Assembly (NCBI GenBank): GCA_947458405.1
Contig: CANGZW010000005.1
Location: forward strand, 1-64,000
Direction of reading: 5' to 3'
Source: Leptospiraceae bacterium
GTDB taxonomy: Bacteria; Spirochaetota; Leptospiria; Leptospirales; Leptospiraceae
Length of the DNA: 64,000 nt
Below are positions 18,214-26,071 of the stretch, in pieces. Below the pieces are notes generated by a model that saw nothing but the letters and a program-made list of their open reading frames with translations, did not search any database and was not told the origin of the DNA. How positions within the stretch are numbered: the first letter of the stretch is position 1; every line of letters starts with the position of its first letter. The position numbers and the translations under genes were made by a program.

Positions 18214-19227
18214 TTATTTTATTAAGTTTTGAACTTTAGAGCTCATATAAAAACCACTGAGTCTCTCTTTTACTCTGCTTCTATAATATTCCCTAAGATC
18301 CTGATTATCTAGATAAATAAACATCCCTTCAGAAAGACCATCGGCAATCTCTTCCTTAGAGATTCCAATTTCCTCCAAAATAGAGCCAATCGACTTTTCC
18401 CCAAAGTATAAATAAAACTCGTTCAATTGATGGAAAGCGACTTTTTCCACAAAACCCTTGGATTTTAGGAATTCCCAGAATGCTGGAGTCTTTTCCAAAA
18501 AGCTAATTACCTCTTTTTCGGGAAGTAGATTTTTAATTTCTGAAAGTGGTATCGTACCTAAGAAGTTCCATATTTCAGTGAGTAATTCTTCTGTATTTTT
18601 TCCAGTTTCCAATTCCTCCCGAATGAGTTTTTCACTCTGCTGTATTCTTCCGCTGAGATTATTTCTTAAAAAATCAGTGATTGTAGCATCAAAATTGCCT
18701 TGCATACCGGGTAAATTATTCAGGAAATCCGCACCCATTTTCATAAATGAAGATGCCACTGGATTATTTTTAGTAATTGGATTTTCTGCTAAGAAATCTT
18801 TGATGGCGGCATAAATGATCGAAGACATCATGCGGGAATAGGCAGAAGAATTAACTATAAATTGAATAATTTTTTCTCTGGCGTTTCTTAATCCAATTGT
18901 AGTATTAGCAGAGCTTATAAAATCTTCTCTATTTATCAATTCGTTGAGCTTGGTGTTATCTTTATCCAAGAAATTATAGCCAGCCGAAATTGCTTTTTTC
19001 AATAGGTTAAGAGCCTTTTCATTCAAAGTGGCACGATGAATTATATCTTTTAACCTACTTTCTGCTTTTTCTTTTGGGAAAAGGGTTGAAAAATTTTTAT
19101 CCTTAGCCCAATCCAAATAGGAAATAATTTCTTTCTTGATAGTCTCTTTTAGATTTTCTGAGCTTACCAGACTCATTTCATAGTCTATATGTAATTCCAG
19201 TAACTTTTCATTCATTGATTCAGCCAA
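18214..19227 (-). CDS. all-helical cytoplasmic protein, function unknown
   Basis: This product of 337 residues has almost only predicted helix, no signal peptide and no membrane segment. It is rich in Glu/Lys and Leu with repeated amphipathic segments, for example FLEKTPAFWEFLKSKGFVEK and EELLTEIWNFLGTIPLSEIK. No family was recognised. Its start overlaps the end of the photolyase gene by 8 bases, and its stop is 6 bases before the OmpA-like lipoprotein gene. These are therefore one transcript with unrelated known functions, and the context does not reveal a role. Confidence 0.7.
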   Translation of the reverse strand: MAESMNEKLLELHIDYEMSLVSSENLKETIKKEIISYLDWAKDKNFSTLFPKEKAESRLKDIIHRATLNEKALNLLKKAISAGYNFLDKDNTKLNELINREDFISSANTTIGLRNAREKIIQFIVNSSAYSRMMSSIIYAAIKDFLAENPITKNNPVASSFMKMGADFLNNLPGMQGNFDATITDFLRNNLSGRIQQSEKLIREELETGKNTEELLTEIWNFLGTIPLSEIKNLLPEKEVISFLEKTPAFWEFLKSKGFVEKVAFHQLNEFYLYFGEKSIGSILEEIGISKEEIADGLSEGMFIYLDNQDLREYYRSRVKERLSGFYMSSKVQNLIK

Positions 19228-20725
19228 ACAGTGTCTCCTTGTTTCCCTCTAGGGAAGATATGTATTGCAAATACTCAGTCATTTTAAATTTTTTCATAGT
19301 CGAATCAGAAGACATAAATCGCAAGTTTCCAAAAATAGGTCTTTCGGGAAACCAGGGTCTATCAAACAATCCAAAACACCATAATATCCCCGAATATGAA
19401 TTTGGATTTCTTCCATCATAAGCATATTTATTGTTAAAATCTTCTAAGATTAAAAAAGCTTCTTCGTAACTCGATGTCCATTCAATTACTTTTTTCCCCC
19501 ATAACATTCTCATATAATTGTGCATTCTTCCTGTAATCATAAGTTCTTTCTGTGCAGAATTCCAGAGTTTATCATGCGTATCACATTTATCAAACTGCTC
19601 CTTTGTGTAAATAAATGGTCGTTTATCCTTTGAATGCTTTTTTAAATTTGTCTTTATCCATTCAGGAAGTATAGAAATGTCTTTATTGAAAGAGGGATTT
19701 TTATGAAATAATAAAAATCCTATATCCCTCCAAGTTAATATTTCATCTAAAAATGAATTCACAAAATCATCTTTATGAAAAAATAATTCTCTTTTGCCTT
19801 TTTGAGTAAAATTCAATAAGTCAGGAGCCCATTTTTGATTTAGATTAAAATTTAAAACTTCTTCTACTATTTCATCTATAGAAAGATATCCAAAATGAAT
19901 ATACGGGGATAGGGAGCTTGTAGCACATTTATCTGGCGGGGAAGGATTAGATCTATCTACTGAATATCGTGTCAATTTATTATTAATAAAATTCTTTAAT
20001 ATTTTCAATCCTTCTTTTCTGCCCCCAATAACATCATTAGCAGGTTTTATTTTTAATTTAAAGGGAATTTTCTTTAAAATTTTGGGTATATCCTCAATTT
20101 GACATGAAAATGGCTCAAATGGTGGCTTACCTTTATAGGTTGGTATATTTTTTAATTTAGGAGAAGCCAGAGATCTATTGATATAGGCTTCTGGAAATTG
20201 AGTATGTATTCTTGTCCGTATTACCCTTGCGGCAGAAGCAACTTCTCCATAATTAATGATAGGTGCAATACAATTTCCATCTACTGCAATAACTTTATAA
20301 TTACTTTTTTCCGAAACTTTTTGAATATGATTAGGAATAATAAAACAGGGAAAATCATCTGTAATTATTACATAGGCAGACTCACTCATTTTAAATAGTA
20401 AATCTTTATCTTGATTTTCTGGAGTTTCTACAAAAGGCCAATATGTAATACCTATTTTTTTTGCTGAGTTAAAATTATCACAAAATCCTTCGAGAATAAA
20501 CTTATGTAATCTCTCAGATGCCCAAGGATAATTCATCCTTATACCTTCATAGACAACCAAAGGTAAGCCTGTCTGATTAGCTATTTGAATAGAATAATCT
20601 AAAGCATGGTTAAAATTTAATCTGCGATAGGACTGCATCCAATAGAGAATATATTTTCCATTTTTATTAAAATCTTTAGAGTTAGTTTCTCTTATTCTAG
20701 ATTGATTGTAATCAGAAATTATCAC
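19220..20725 (-). CDS. class II CPD photolyase (deoxyribodipyrimidine photo-lyase)
   Basis: This light-driven repair flavoprotein splits cyclobutane pyrimidine dimers. At 501 residues its length fits class II. The N-terminal alpha/beta domain begins YILYWMQSYRRLNFNHAL. The C-terminal FAD domain carries SLSPYIHFGYLSIDE (class II linker helix), ITGRMHNYMRMLWGKKVIEW and the signature YDGRNPNSYSGILWCFGLFD with RPWFPERPIFGNLRFMS after it. The last block is the best evidence for class II rather than class I. The gene is the second of a set beginning with the zinc dehydrogenase and MCE genes; its start overlaps the MCE gene's stop by 4 bases. Confidence 0.92.
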   Translation of the reverse strand: MIISDYNQSRIRETNSKDFNKNGKYILYWMQSYRRLNFNHALDYSIQIANQTGLPLVVYEGIRMNYPWASERLHKFILEGFCDNFNSAKKIGITYWPFVETPENQDKDLLFKMSESAYVIITDDFPCFIIPNHIQKVSEKSNYKVIAVDGNCIAPIINYGEVASAARVIRTRIHTQFPEAYINRSLASPKLKNIPTYKGKPPFEPFSCQIEDIPKILKKIPFKLKIKPANDVIGGRKEGLKILKNFINNKLTRYSVDRSNPSPPDKCATSSLSPYIHFGYLSIDEIVEEVLNFNLNQKWAPDLLNFTQKGKRELFFHKDDFVNSFLDEILTWRDIGFLLFHKNPSFNKDISILPEWIKTNLKKHSKDKRPFIYTKEQFDKCDTHDKLWNSAQKELMITGRMHNYMRMLWGKKVIEWTSSYEEAFLILEDFNNKYAYDGRNPNSYSGILWCFGLFDRPWFPERPIFGNLRFMSSDSTMKKFKMTEYLQYISSLEGNKETLFG

Positions 20726-21486
20726 TTGTTAGCCTGACTTGATAAGTTAAGATTTAATAAATTTAGTACTACAAACATTGTAAAAGTTGCTGGATTTGTA
20801 TCATTTTCTCGTAACATTTCGAAGTATCTCCTTCCCTCTTTTCCTATTATACTCATATCACTTACAGTCTCATTTAGATTATCATAAGCAGTGCTTGTGT
20901 TTATAAATTGAGATAGGGTTCCTTTTCCTGATTTTATTTTATCCGAAATCATTCTTAAATTTTTTATTGTATTACGAATATCCTCTCTATTTTCAGTGAG
21001 TAAAGTATTGGCACCTGTAAAGAACTCATCATAATATTTAGAAGAAGGAAAATTTTCTACATCCTCATCATCATCTGTATAAGTCGGTCGAAAAAAAGAA
21101 CTATCTTCTAGTTTATAATTTCCCGGGTCAATATCAATCATCCTACCAGAAAAAAGAGTCTTGGATTTGAATTTAATTTCATAGTTATCCCATAATGTAA
21201 TCGGGGATTTTAAAATGATATTTAGCTCAATTGCTTTATCGGATTCTGTTGTAAATCTCGGAGTTTGAATTTGATTATAATTTATTTCCTTAATTTCTTT
21301 GACTAATCCATACGGAATCCCCTTAACAGAAACCTCCGTACCCTCTCTTAATCCTTCTGCTGTAGGAAAATATAATTTCATTTTATAAGGATATACAACT
21401 TTTTCATTTTGACCTTGTATAACAGATTGATAAAACAAGAATATAGTAAAGAAAAAGAAGATTATCCCTATAAAATAATTTTTCAT
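20722..21486 (-). CDS. MCE/MlaD-family lipid-transport protein
   Basis: The 254-residue protein has one N-terminal membrane anchor (about 3-20) and a periplasmic MCE domain (about 35-130). The MCE landmarks are MKLYFPTAEGLREGTEVSVK followed by GIPYGLVKEI. The family forms hexameric rings that move phospholipids between membranes. A helical tail (about 150-235) follows. No MlaE permease or MlaF ATPase gene is adjacent; instead it lies between an alcohol dehydrogenase (4-base ATGA overlap) and the photolyase (4-base overlap). Its partners must be encoded elsewhere. Confidence 0.85.
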   Translation of the reverse strand: MKNYFIGIIFFFFTIFLFYQSVIQGQNEKVVYPYKMKLYFPTAEGLREGTEVSVKGIPYGLVKEIKEINYNQIQTPRFTTESDKAIELNIILKSPITLWDNYEIKFKSKTLFSGRMIDIDPGNYKLEDSSFFRPTYTDDDEDVENFPSSKYYDEFFTGANTLLTENREDIRNTIKNLRMISDKIKSGKGTLSQFINTSTAYDNLNETVSDMSIIGKEGRRYFEMLRENDTNPATFTMFVVLNLLNLNLSSQANK

Positions 21487-22487
21487 TTTTTAAAATCCAC
21501 CACAGCTCTGTATCTCACTTTATTTTCTCTAACTTTAGTTAGAGCAGTATTTATTTCTTCTTTTTTAAAAACTTCAATTATAGGTTTAATATCATGTTCG
21601 GAAGCTATCTCTAACATCTCTACAATTGTTGATCTACCACCGATAGGACTTGCCATAATCCTTTTCCGTTTTCCGAGCAGTAGTCCCACATGAACGTTAA
21701 GTGGAGTTGGGGGAACACCGACAAAAACCAAGGTTCCATCCGAATCTAATTGGTTTAAATAGTATTTCCAGTCTAAATCATTGTGAGTTGTATTTAAAAT
21801 TATATCTAACTTATTTTTTACTTTATTTTTAGACTTTGGATTTAGATAAACTTCACTCGCTCCCAAATTTTTAGCAAAATCAGCTTTATCCTCAGAAGTT
21901 GTAAAGACAGTTACTTTATTGCCGAGCTTAGAAGCAAATTGAATTGCCAGATGACCCAATCCTCCAACTCCAATAATTCCGATATGTCCTCCCGATTTCA
22001 TTCCCGCATACTTAAGTGCCGCAAAAACAGTTATTCCAGCACAAAGGAGTGGAGAAGCAAATTGAGATTCAATATTTTCCGGAATTTTAAAGGCAAATCT
22101 ACTATCTACAATAATATTGTCAGCAAAACCACCATGCCTTCCCACAATTGTAGCTTTGTTATGATCACAGAGGTTTTCATCTCCCCTTAGACAATCCCTG
22201 CATTCCAAACAGGCTCCCGATTGCCAGCCGACTCCTACCCTATCGCCGATTTTTAAGTGACCCACCATTTTTCCAATTTCTACTACTTTACCGACTATTT
22301 CATGTCCACCAACAAAGGGATACACAGAGGATCTCCAGTCATTGTCGATCATGTGAATATCACTATGACAGATACCACAGGTTTCAATTTCAATTTTACA
22401 ATCCAAAGGAAGGGTAAGTTCGGCTTCGTACGTAAACGGACTTAAAATACTCCCTCTTGTTTCTGCCGCAAAAGAATTTATTATCAT
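21483..22487 (-). CDS. zinc-dependent alcohol dehydrogenase, cinnamyl-alcohol/YahK type
   Basis: The 334-residue MDR-family enzyme oxidises alcohols or reduces aldehydes with NADP(H). Catalytic zinc ligands are C40 (CGICHSD) and H62 (GGHE); structural zinc cysteines are C93, C96, C99 and C107. The Rossmann motif GVGGLGHLAIQFA is at about 173-185. The start MIINSFAAETRGSILSPFTY matches the A-A-x-x-x-x-x-L-x-P-x typical of the YahK/CAD group. The gene is first of a tightly overlapping set with the MCE and photolyase genes, divergent from the SH3 lipoprotein gene. Confidence 0.92.
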   Translation of the reverse strand: MIINSFAAETRGSILSPFTYEAELTLPLDCKIEIETCGICHSDIHMIDNDWRSSVYPFVGGHEIVGKVVEIGKMVGHLKIGDRVGVGWQSGACLECRDCLRGDENLCDHNKATIVGRHGGFADNIIVDSRFAFKIPENIESQFASPLLCAGITVFAALKYAGMKSGGHIGIIGVGGLGHLAIQFASKLGNKVTVFTTSEDKADFAKNLGASEVYLNPKSKNKVKNKLDIILNTTHNDLDWKYYLNQLDSDGTLVFVGVPPTPLNVHVGLLLGKRKRIMASPIGGRSTIVEMLEIASEHDIKPIIEVFKKEEINTALTKVRENKVRYRAVVDFKK

Positions 22488-22604
22488 TTCCCCTCAATTT
22501 TTTGTAATTTTCTTATAGAATTTCAGATTTAAAGAGAATAGTCATCCTTATTTCTATTTTATTCTGGAAAAGAATTGATTAAGGTAAGAAATCTCTCGAA
22601 TTTA

Positions 22605-23549
22605 ATGGTATATATGAGGTTCTTTATTCAAATCTTATTTTTTATATTTTTAGTATTCTTAACTGATTGTTCCTTTTTTAGGGAAGAAACAGCAACAATT
22701 GAAGAATATGAAAAAGAAAAAGTAGAAATGTCCGACATACGTTGGGTTGATATCCTAGATGGCTCTGAGCTCTATAAATTTCCAAGTGAAGAATCCCCTG
22801 TTCTTTTAAAAATAGGTTTTCGCTCAAAATTAAAAGTTATTACTAGCAAAGAAAAAACGGAAGGTTGGGAATATATTGAATGGGGCTCAAAAAAAGGCTG
22901 GATTAGTCTTGAAGATATTTCCATTGAACCACCGGGATCATCAGGAGGATTTGTTCCTGAGTATTTAGAAGATATTTGCGAGGGGATTCAGAATTCTTTG
23001 GAATGCTTCAAAGCAGTCGAAACAAAAGTACTACAAAATGGTCTGCCTGTAACTAGAGATGGTAATACGCTTTCTATTACAATCTCCAAAGATAAAAAAA
23101 TTGAATTTAAAGATAAGCCTACTCAGGGAGAAAATTCAGAATACTATAACTATATAGACTTTCAAACTGAATCACAAATACATCTAGTGCAATACTCAGG
23201 ATATGAAGGTGGGCAACTGATTGGAATTCATTCACCAACAGGACAAAAAATAAAACTCCTAGATTATCCTGAAGTATCACCCGATGGAACAAAAATTACT
23301 TCTGCATTCTTTTGTCCTGATTCAAACTATTGTGAGAATGGGCTTCAAATTTATAGTGTATCAAATAATGGAATAAAAGAAGAATTTAGTTTAAAATCAT
23401 CTAAGTGGACAGGTTCCGATCCGATTTGGATAGATGAAAAACACATCAGCCTATTTTTTTATGAAAAAGGTTATATGGAAGAACCCACTGGAAAAGGTAC
23501 TTTAAAATTTAAAAATGGAAAATGGATTCTAACCAAAGATAGTATCTAA
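22605..23549 (+). CDS. lipoprotein with SH3-like domain, function unknown
   Basis: A signal sequence RFFIQILFFIFLVFLTDC ends in a lipobox, so this is a lipid-anchored envelope protein. Residues about 40-105 form an SH3-like domain: YKFPSEESPVLLKIGFRSKL and WEYIEWGSKKGWISLEDI, seen in cell-wall-targeting and sensor proteins. The rest (about 120-310) is beta-rich with tandem motifs such as QLIGIHSPTGQKIKL and SPDGTKITSAFF, possibly a small propeller. Starts at TTG 22575 (GGAAAAGAA before it) and ATG 22614 are alternatives. No catalytic motif is seen. It is followed by 161 bases holding the promoter of the ParA group. Confidence 0.72.
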   Translation: MVYMRFFIQILFFIFLVFLTDCSFFREETATIEEYEKEKVEMSDIRWVDILDGSELYKFPSEESPVLLKIGFRSKLKVITSKEKTEGWEYIEWGSKKGWISLEDISIEPPGSSGGFVPEYLEDICEGIQNSLECFKAVETKVLQNGLPVTRDGNTLSITISKDKKIEFKDKPTQGENSEYYNYIDFQTESQIHLVQYSGYEGGQLIGIHSPTGQKIKLLDYPEVSPDGTKITSAFFCPDSNYCENGLQIYSVSNNGIKEEFSLKSSKWTGSDPIWIDEKHISLFFYEKGYMEEPTGKGTLKFKNGKWILTKDSI

Positions 23550-23637
23550 AAAAATAACAATATCATAAAATAAATTATTATTTCACAAAGTTGAATAAAG
23601 CTTTTCTATCTTGACCCACAGCCCTAGGTAAAAAAAA

Positions 23638-23667
23638 TTGACTTATACAAAAATGTTCGTAAATAAT
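23638..23667 (+). promoter_or_regulatory. sigma-70 promoter of the ParA-RlpA-NERD operon
   Basis: TTGACT (23638-23643) and AATAAT (23662-23667) each match the consensus in five of six positions with an 18-base spacer. They lie about 45 bases before the ParA start in an otherwise empty 161-base gap. Confidence 0.5.
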
Positions 23668-23710
23668 TAAATTATTTGAACACATTTTATTTAATATTCG
23701 GGATAGGGTT

Positions 23711-24424
23711 ATGATTGTAAGTTTTGTTCAAACAAAAGGTGGCACGGGAAAAAGCACTCTCTCTATGAATTCTGCTTTTTCCAGAAATGTTTCTACCAGG
23801 TTTTCTTCCATAGCACTTGTCGAATTAGATCCTCAGGGCACTTTACAAAGTTGGTGGAAATCCAGAGTAGAAGAAAACAGATACTCCGGTAATGTTTCAT
23901 TTCATCATATTTCCAGTACTCAAAAAGAAGTAATACAAGATGGTATCACATCTATTGCTGGACACAATGAATTACTAATATTAGACATTCCCGGAGAGAG
24001 TACTAGCAGACTCCATACTAAGTTTGCCTGTGCATTTTCAGATAGAGTAATTGTTCCCATGAGAACATCAACAAATGATGAATCCGCTTTCAAAGATAAC
24101 CTTCTTCCAGTAATAAAAGAGATAATAAAAGTAACACCCGAAAAAAAAAGAACCTTTCAAATCTTACCATCTTTTACTAATGCTCAGTCAAACAAAGATA
24201 GAGTAATTGAATACTTTCAGGATGTGCTCCCAGACTATGTTGAATGTCTGCCAGTAGTTTATCCTTCCCGATCAATCTACGAAAATTTTAATAGGGATGG
24301 GATGAATTTAATCGAATACACGGAATCATTAAAGAAAAATAAGCGAGCACACCAACAGGCGCTTAAAGCAGTGGAGGATATTGAAGAAATCGCCGCGGCT
24401 ATCTTTAATTTCACGGAGAAGTAA
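23711..24424 (+). CDS. ParA/MinD-family ATPase
   Basis: This 237-residue ATPase would bind DNA or a membrane and position cargo along the cell. The deviant Walker A is KGGTGKST (9-16), the Walker A' region is ALVELDPQGTLQSW (35-48, with D40), and Walker B is LLILDIPGES at about 89-98. There is no N-terminal HTH, so it is of the short type like orphan ParA proteins. The usual ParB/parS is not next to it; the neighbour is a small charged protein that could be the partner. It heads a five-gene group with gaps of 1-15 bases and has its own promoter. Confidence 0.88.
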   Translation: MIVSFVQTKGGTGKSTLSMNSAFSRNVSTRFSSIALVELDPQGTLQSWWKSRVEENRYSGNVSFHHISSTQKEVIQDGITSIAGHNELLILDIPGESTSRLHTKFACAFSDRVIVPMRTSTNDESAFKDNLLPVIKEIIKVTPEKKRTFQILPSFTNAQSNKDRVIEYFQDVLPDYVECLPVVYPSRSIYENFNRDGMNLIEYTESLKKNKRAHQQALKAVEDIEEIAAAIFNFTEK

Positions 24425-24425
24425 A

Positions 24426-24851
24426 ATGCCAGTACCAAAAAAACGCAAAAAAATGGAAGAGTCAGAGGAAGTTTCTAGTGTAGAAGAATCTAAGCCCTCT
24501 ACAATTGTAGAAGAGCCAAAAGCTACTCCCAAAAAATTTGCAAAAACCGCAAGGCCTAAGGCTGAAAAAGTAGAGAGAGCTTTTGAAGTTATCGACCAAA
24601 TTGATAAAAACTCACCTACTGAGATGGAAGTCCATAAGTCTCCCCGTCAAGAAGAACAGGGGATTCATATCCAATTCAAATTGGATTTGTTTAGTATTGA
24701 AGACTTGTTGGATCTTGGGAAAAAAGAAGATAAAAAGGAAAATAGTATAGTAATTGACTTTACTTTACCCTATTTTTGGAATCTGCCGATACTAAATGAG
24801 ATAACAAAAACTGTAGTTCGTGAATTAAAAAACATGAAAATCATTCAGTAA
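24426..24851 (+). CDS. small charged protein downstream of ParA, possible ParA partner
   Basis: This 141-residue product has a very basic tip (MPVPKKRKKMEES). A low-complexity acidic/Pro-rich linker to about residue 75 is followed by a compact C-terminal part (about 76-141), IQFKLDLFSIEDLLDL then FTLPYFWNLPILNEITK. ParA partners often have a short basic N-terminus that stimulates the ATPase; here a lysine-rich start is visible, so this may be such an adaptor. ATG 24426 is preceded by CGGAGAAGTAA (a good ribosome site) and lies one base after the parA stop. No database family was recognised. Confidence 0.68.
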   Translation: MPVPKKRKKMEESEEVSSVEESKPSTIVEEPKATPKKFAKTARPKAEKVERAFEVIDQIDKNSPTEMEVHKSPRQEEQGIHIQFKLDLFSIEDLLDLGKKEDKKENSIVIDFTLPYFWNLPILNEITKTVVRELKNMKIIQ

Positions 24852-24861
24852 AAGGCCAAGA

Positions 24862-25671
24862 TTGATTCAAAAGATAATTTTTGTAACAGGGGCTTTTTTA
24901 GCCCCTTTTCTTTATGCAGACACAATAAAATTATCAGGGAATGCCAGTTTCTATTCTGATAAATTTAATGGAAAAATTACTGCCAGTGGTGAAAAATACC
25001 ACCCCGCTCATTATACTGCCGCCCATAGAGATTTATCCTTTAACACCTTAGTTAAAGTGACTAACCTCGTAAATAATCGTTCGGTAATCGTCCGCATAAA
25101 TGATAGATTGAATCTTTCCGAAAATATTGAAATTGATTTATCTAAGTCAGCAGCTATTGCCATTGACTTGATAAAAAAAGGGATCGCTCCTGTTAATATA
25201 GAGGTTTTGGGAGTAAGCCAAGAAGGAATTAATCCCCCCCAATCAAAAGTAATTGAACTGGCAAAAATAGAAACCTCTACCTCAAAAACAATCCCGGAGA
25301 AAAAACCACTTCCCATTGTAGAAGCTAGCCTATCTCTTCCTACTAATGTAAATAAAGTTATACAAAATAGTTTTACACCCTCTGATTTCTATAGATTTTC
25401 TGATCTAACAAGAAAAAAGGTATCACCCAAAGGATTTGGTTTACAAATTGGTGCCTTCATGAATGATGAGAATGCATTCAAATATGGCGAATGGGCATAT
25501 AAAAAAGGTTTTACTTCAATTTATATAGAAAATTCTAAATCAAACGGATTAAATATTTTTAGAGTAATTGTTGGAGATTACAAAAATGAAAATGATGCAG
25601 ACTTTGGAATGAATGAGCTCACAAAAGCAGGGTTCGCCTCAGCTGTAATCTACAATTTCGGTGAAGAATAA
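24862..25671 (+). CDS. rlpA: RlpA-type septal lytic transglycosylase with SPOR domain
   Basis: A signal peptide (about 1-19) precedes an RlpA double-psi beta-barrel (about 24-118): GNASFYSDKFNGKITASGEK, AAHRDLSFNTLVKVTNL and RINDRLNLSENIEIDLSKSAA. The catalytic Asp of DRG-type motifs is kept (INDRL), though the Gly is Leu, and the His of AAHR is present. A Pro/Ser-rich linker leads to a C-terminal SPOR domain (about 190-266) that binds denuded glycan at division sites. The start is TTG with AAGG upstream. It likely cleaves peptidoglycan during septation. Its place after a ParA pair suggests polar or septal positioning. Confidence 0.85.
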   Translation: MIQKIIFVTGAFLAPFLYADTIKLSGNASFYSDKFNGKITASGEKYHPAHYTAAHRDLSFNTLVKVTNLVNNRSVIVRINDRLNLSENIEIDLSKSAAIAIDLIKKGIAPVNIEVLGVSQEGINPPQSKVIELAKIETSTSKTIPEKKPLPIVEASLSLPTNVNKVIQNSFTPSDFYRFSDLTRKKVSPKGFGLQIGAFMNDENAFKYGEWAYKKGFTSIYIENSKSNGLNIFRVIVGDYKNENDADFGMNELTKAGFASAVIYNFGEE

Positions 25672-25686
25672 TAGGAGAAATTTACT

Positions 25687-26061
25687 ATGGATTCTAAAAA
25701 AAGGGCAGAACTTATAAGAGAAGGAAATGCCGCCTTTAACTCCAAAGACTATACAAAAGCTAGGCAATTATATTTAGAAACCAATTACAAAGATGGATTA
25801 ATACGACTTGGTGATTATTATATGTATGACAGAAAATTACCAATGTTAGCCTATGGGTATTACAAAAAAGCAGGATATTCTCAAAAAATAGATGAAATCT
25901 TTCAAAGAATGATTTACGCTCTCGGTGAATTATTGGGCAAAGGAATTTATAAAGCTGTAGATTCAAAACCAAAAGAGGACCTAAATCCAGATGATTTTAG
26001 AGTCCATCCTGTGCTAAAAGCAAAAGCATTAGAAATTCTAGAAAATAATAAAAATTCTTAA
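25687..26061 (+). CDS. small TPR-like protein
   Basis: The 124-residue soluble protein is helical. It begins with a TPR-like repeat, GNAAFNSKDYTKARQLYLET (about 13-32), followed by DGLIRLGDYYMYDRKLPMLA and GYYKKAGYSQKIDEIF, a degenerate second and third helix pair. The strong ribosome site TAGGAGAAATTTACT precedes the ATG. It probably mediates protein contacts inside the ParA-RlpA group: the gene lies 15 bases after rlpA and 10 bases before the NERD-helicase gene. No enzyme motif is seen. Confidence 0.72.
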   Translation: MDSKKRAELIREGNAAFNSKDYTKARQLYLETNYKDGLIRLGDYYMYDRKLPMLAYGYYKKAGYSQKIDEIFQRMIYALGELLGKGIYKAVDSKPKEDLNPDDFRVHPVLKAKALEILENNKNS

Positions 26062-26071
26062 GGCTTAAATT

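Noticed and set aside
22488-22604. Divergent gap between the dehydrogenase and SH3 lipoprotein genes as a regulatory site
   Set aside because: No palindrome, clear promoter or repeat could be singled out by eye.
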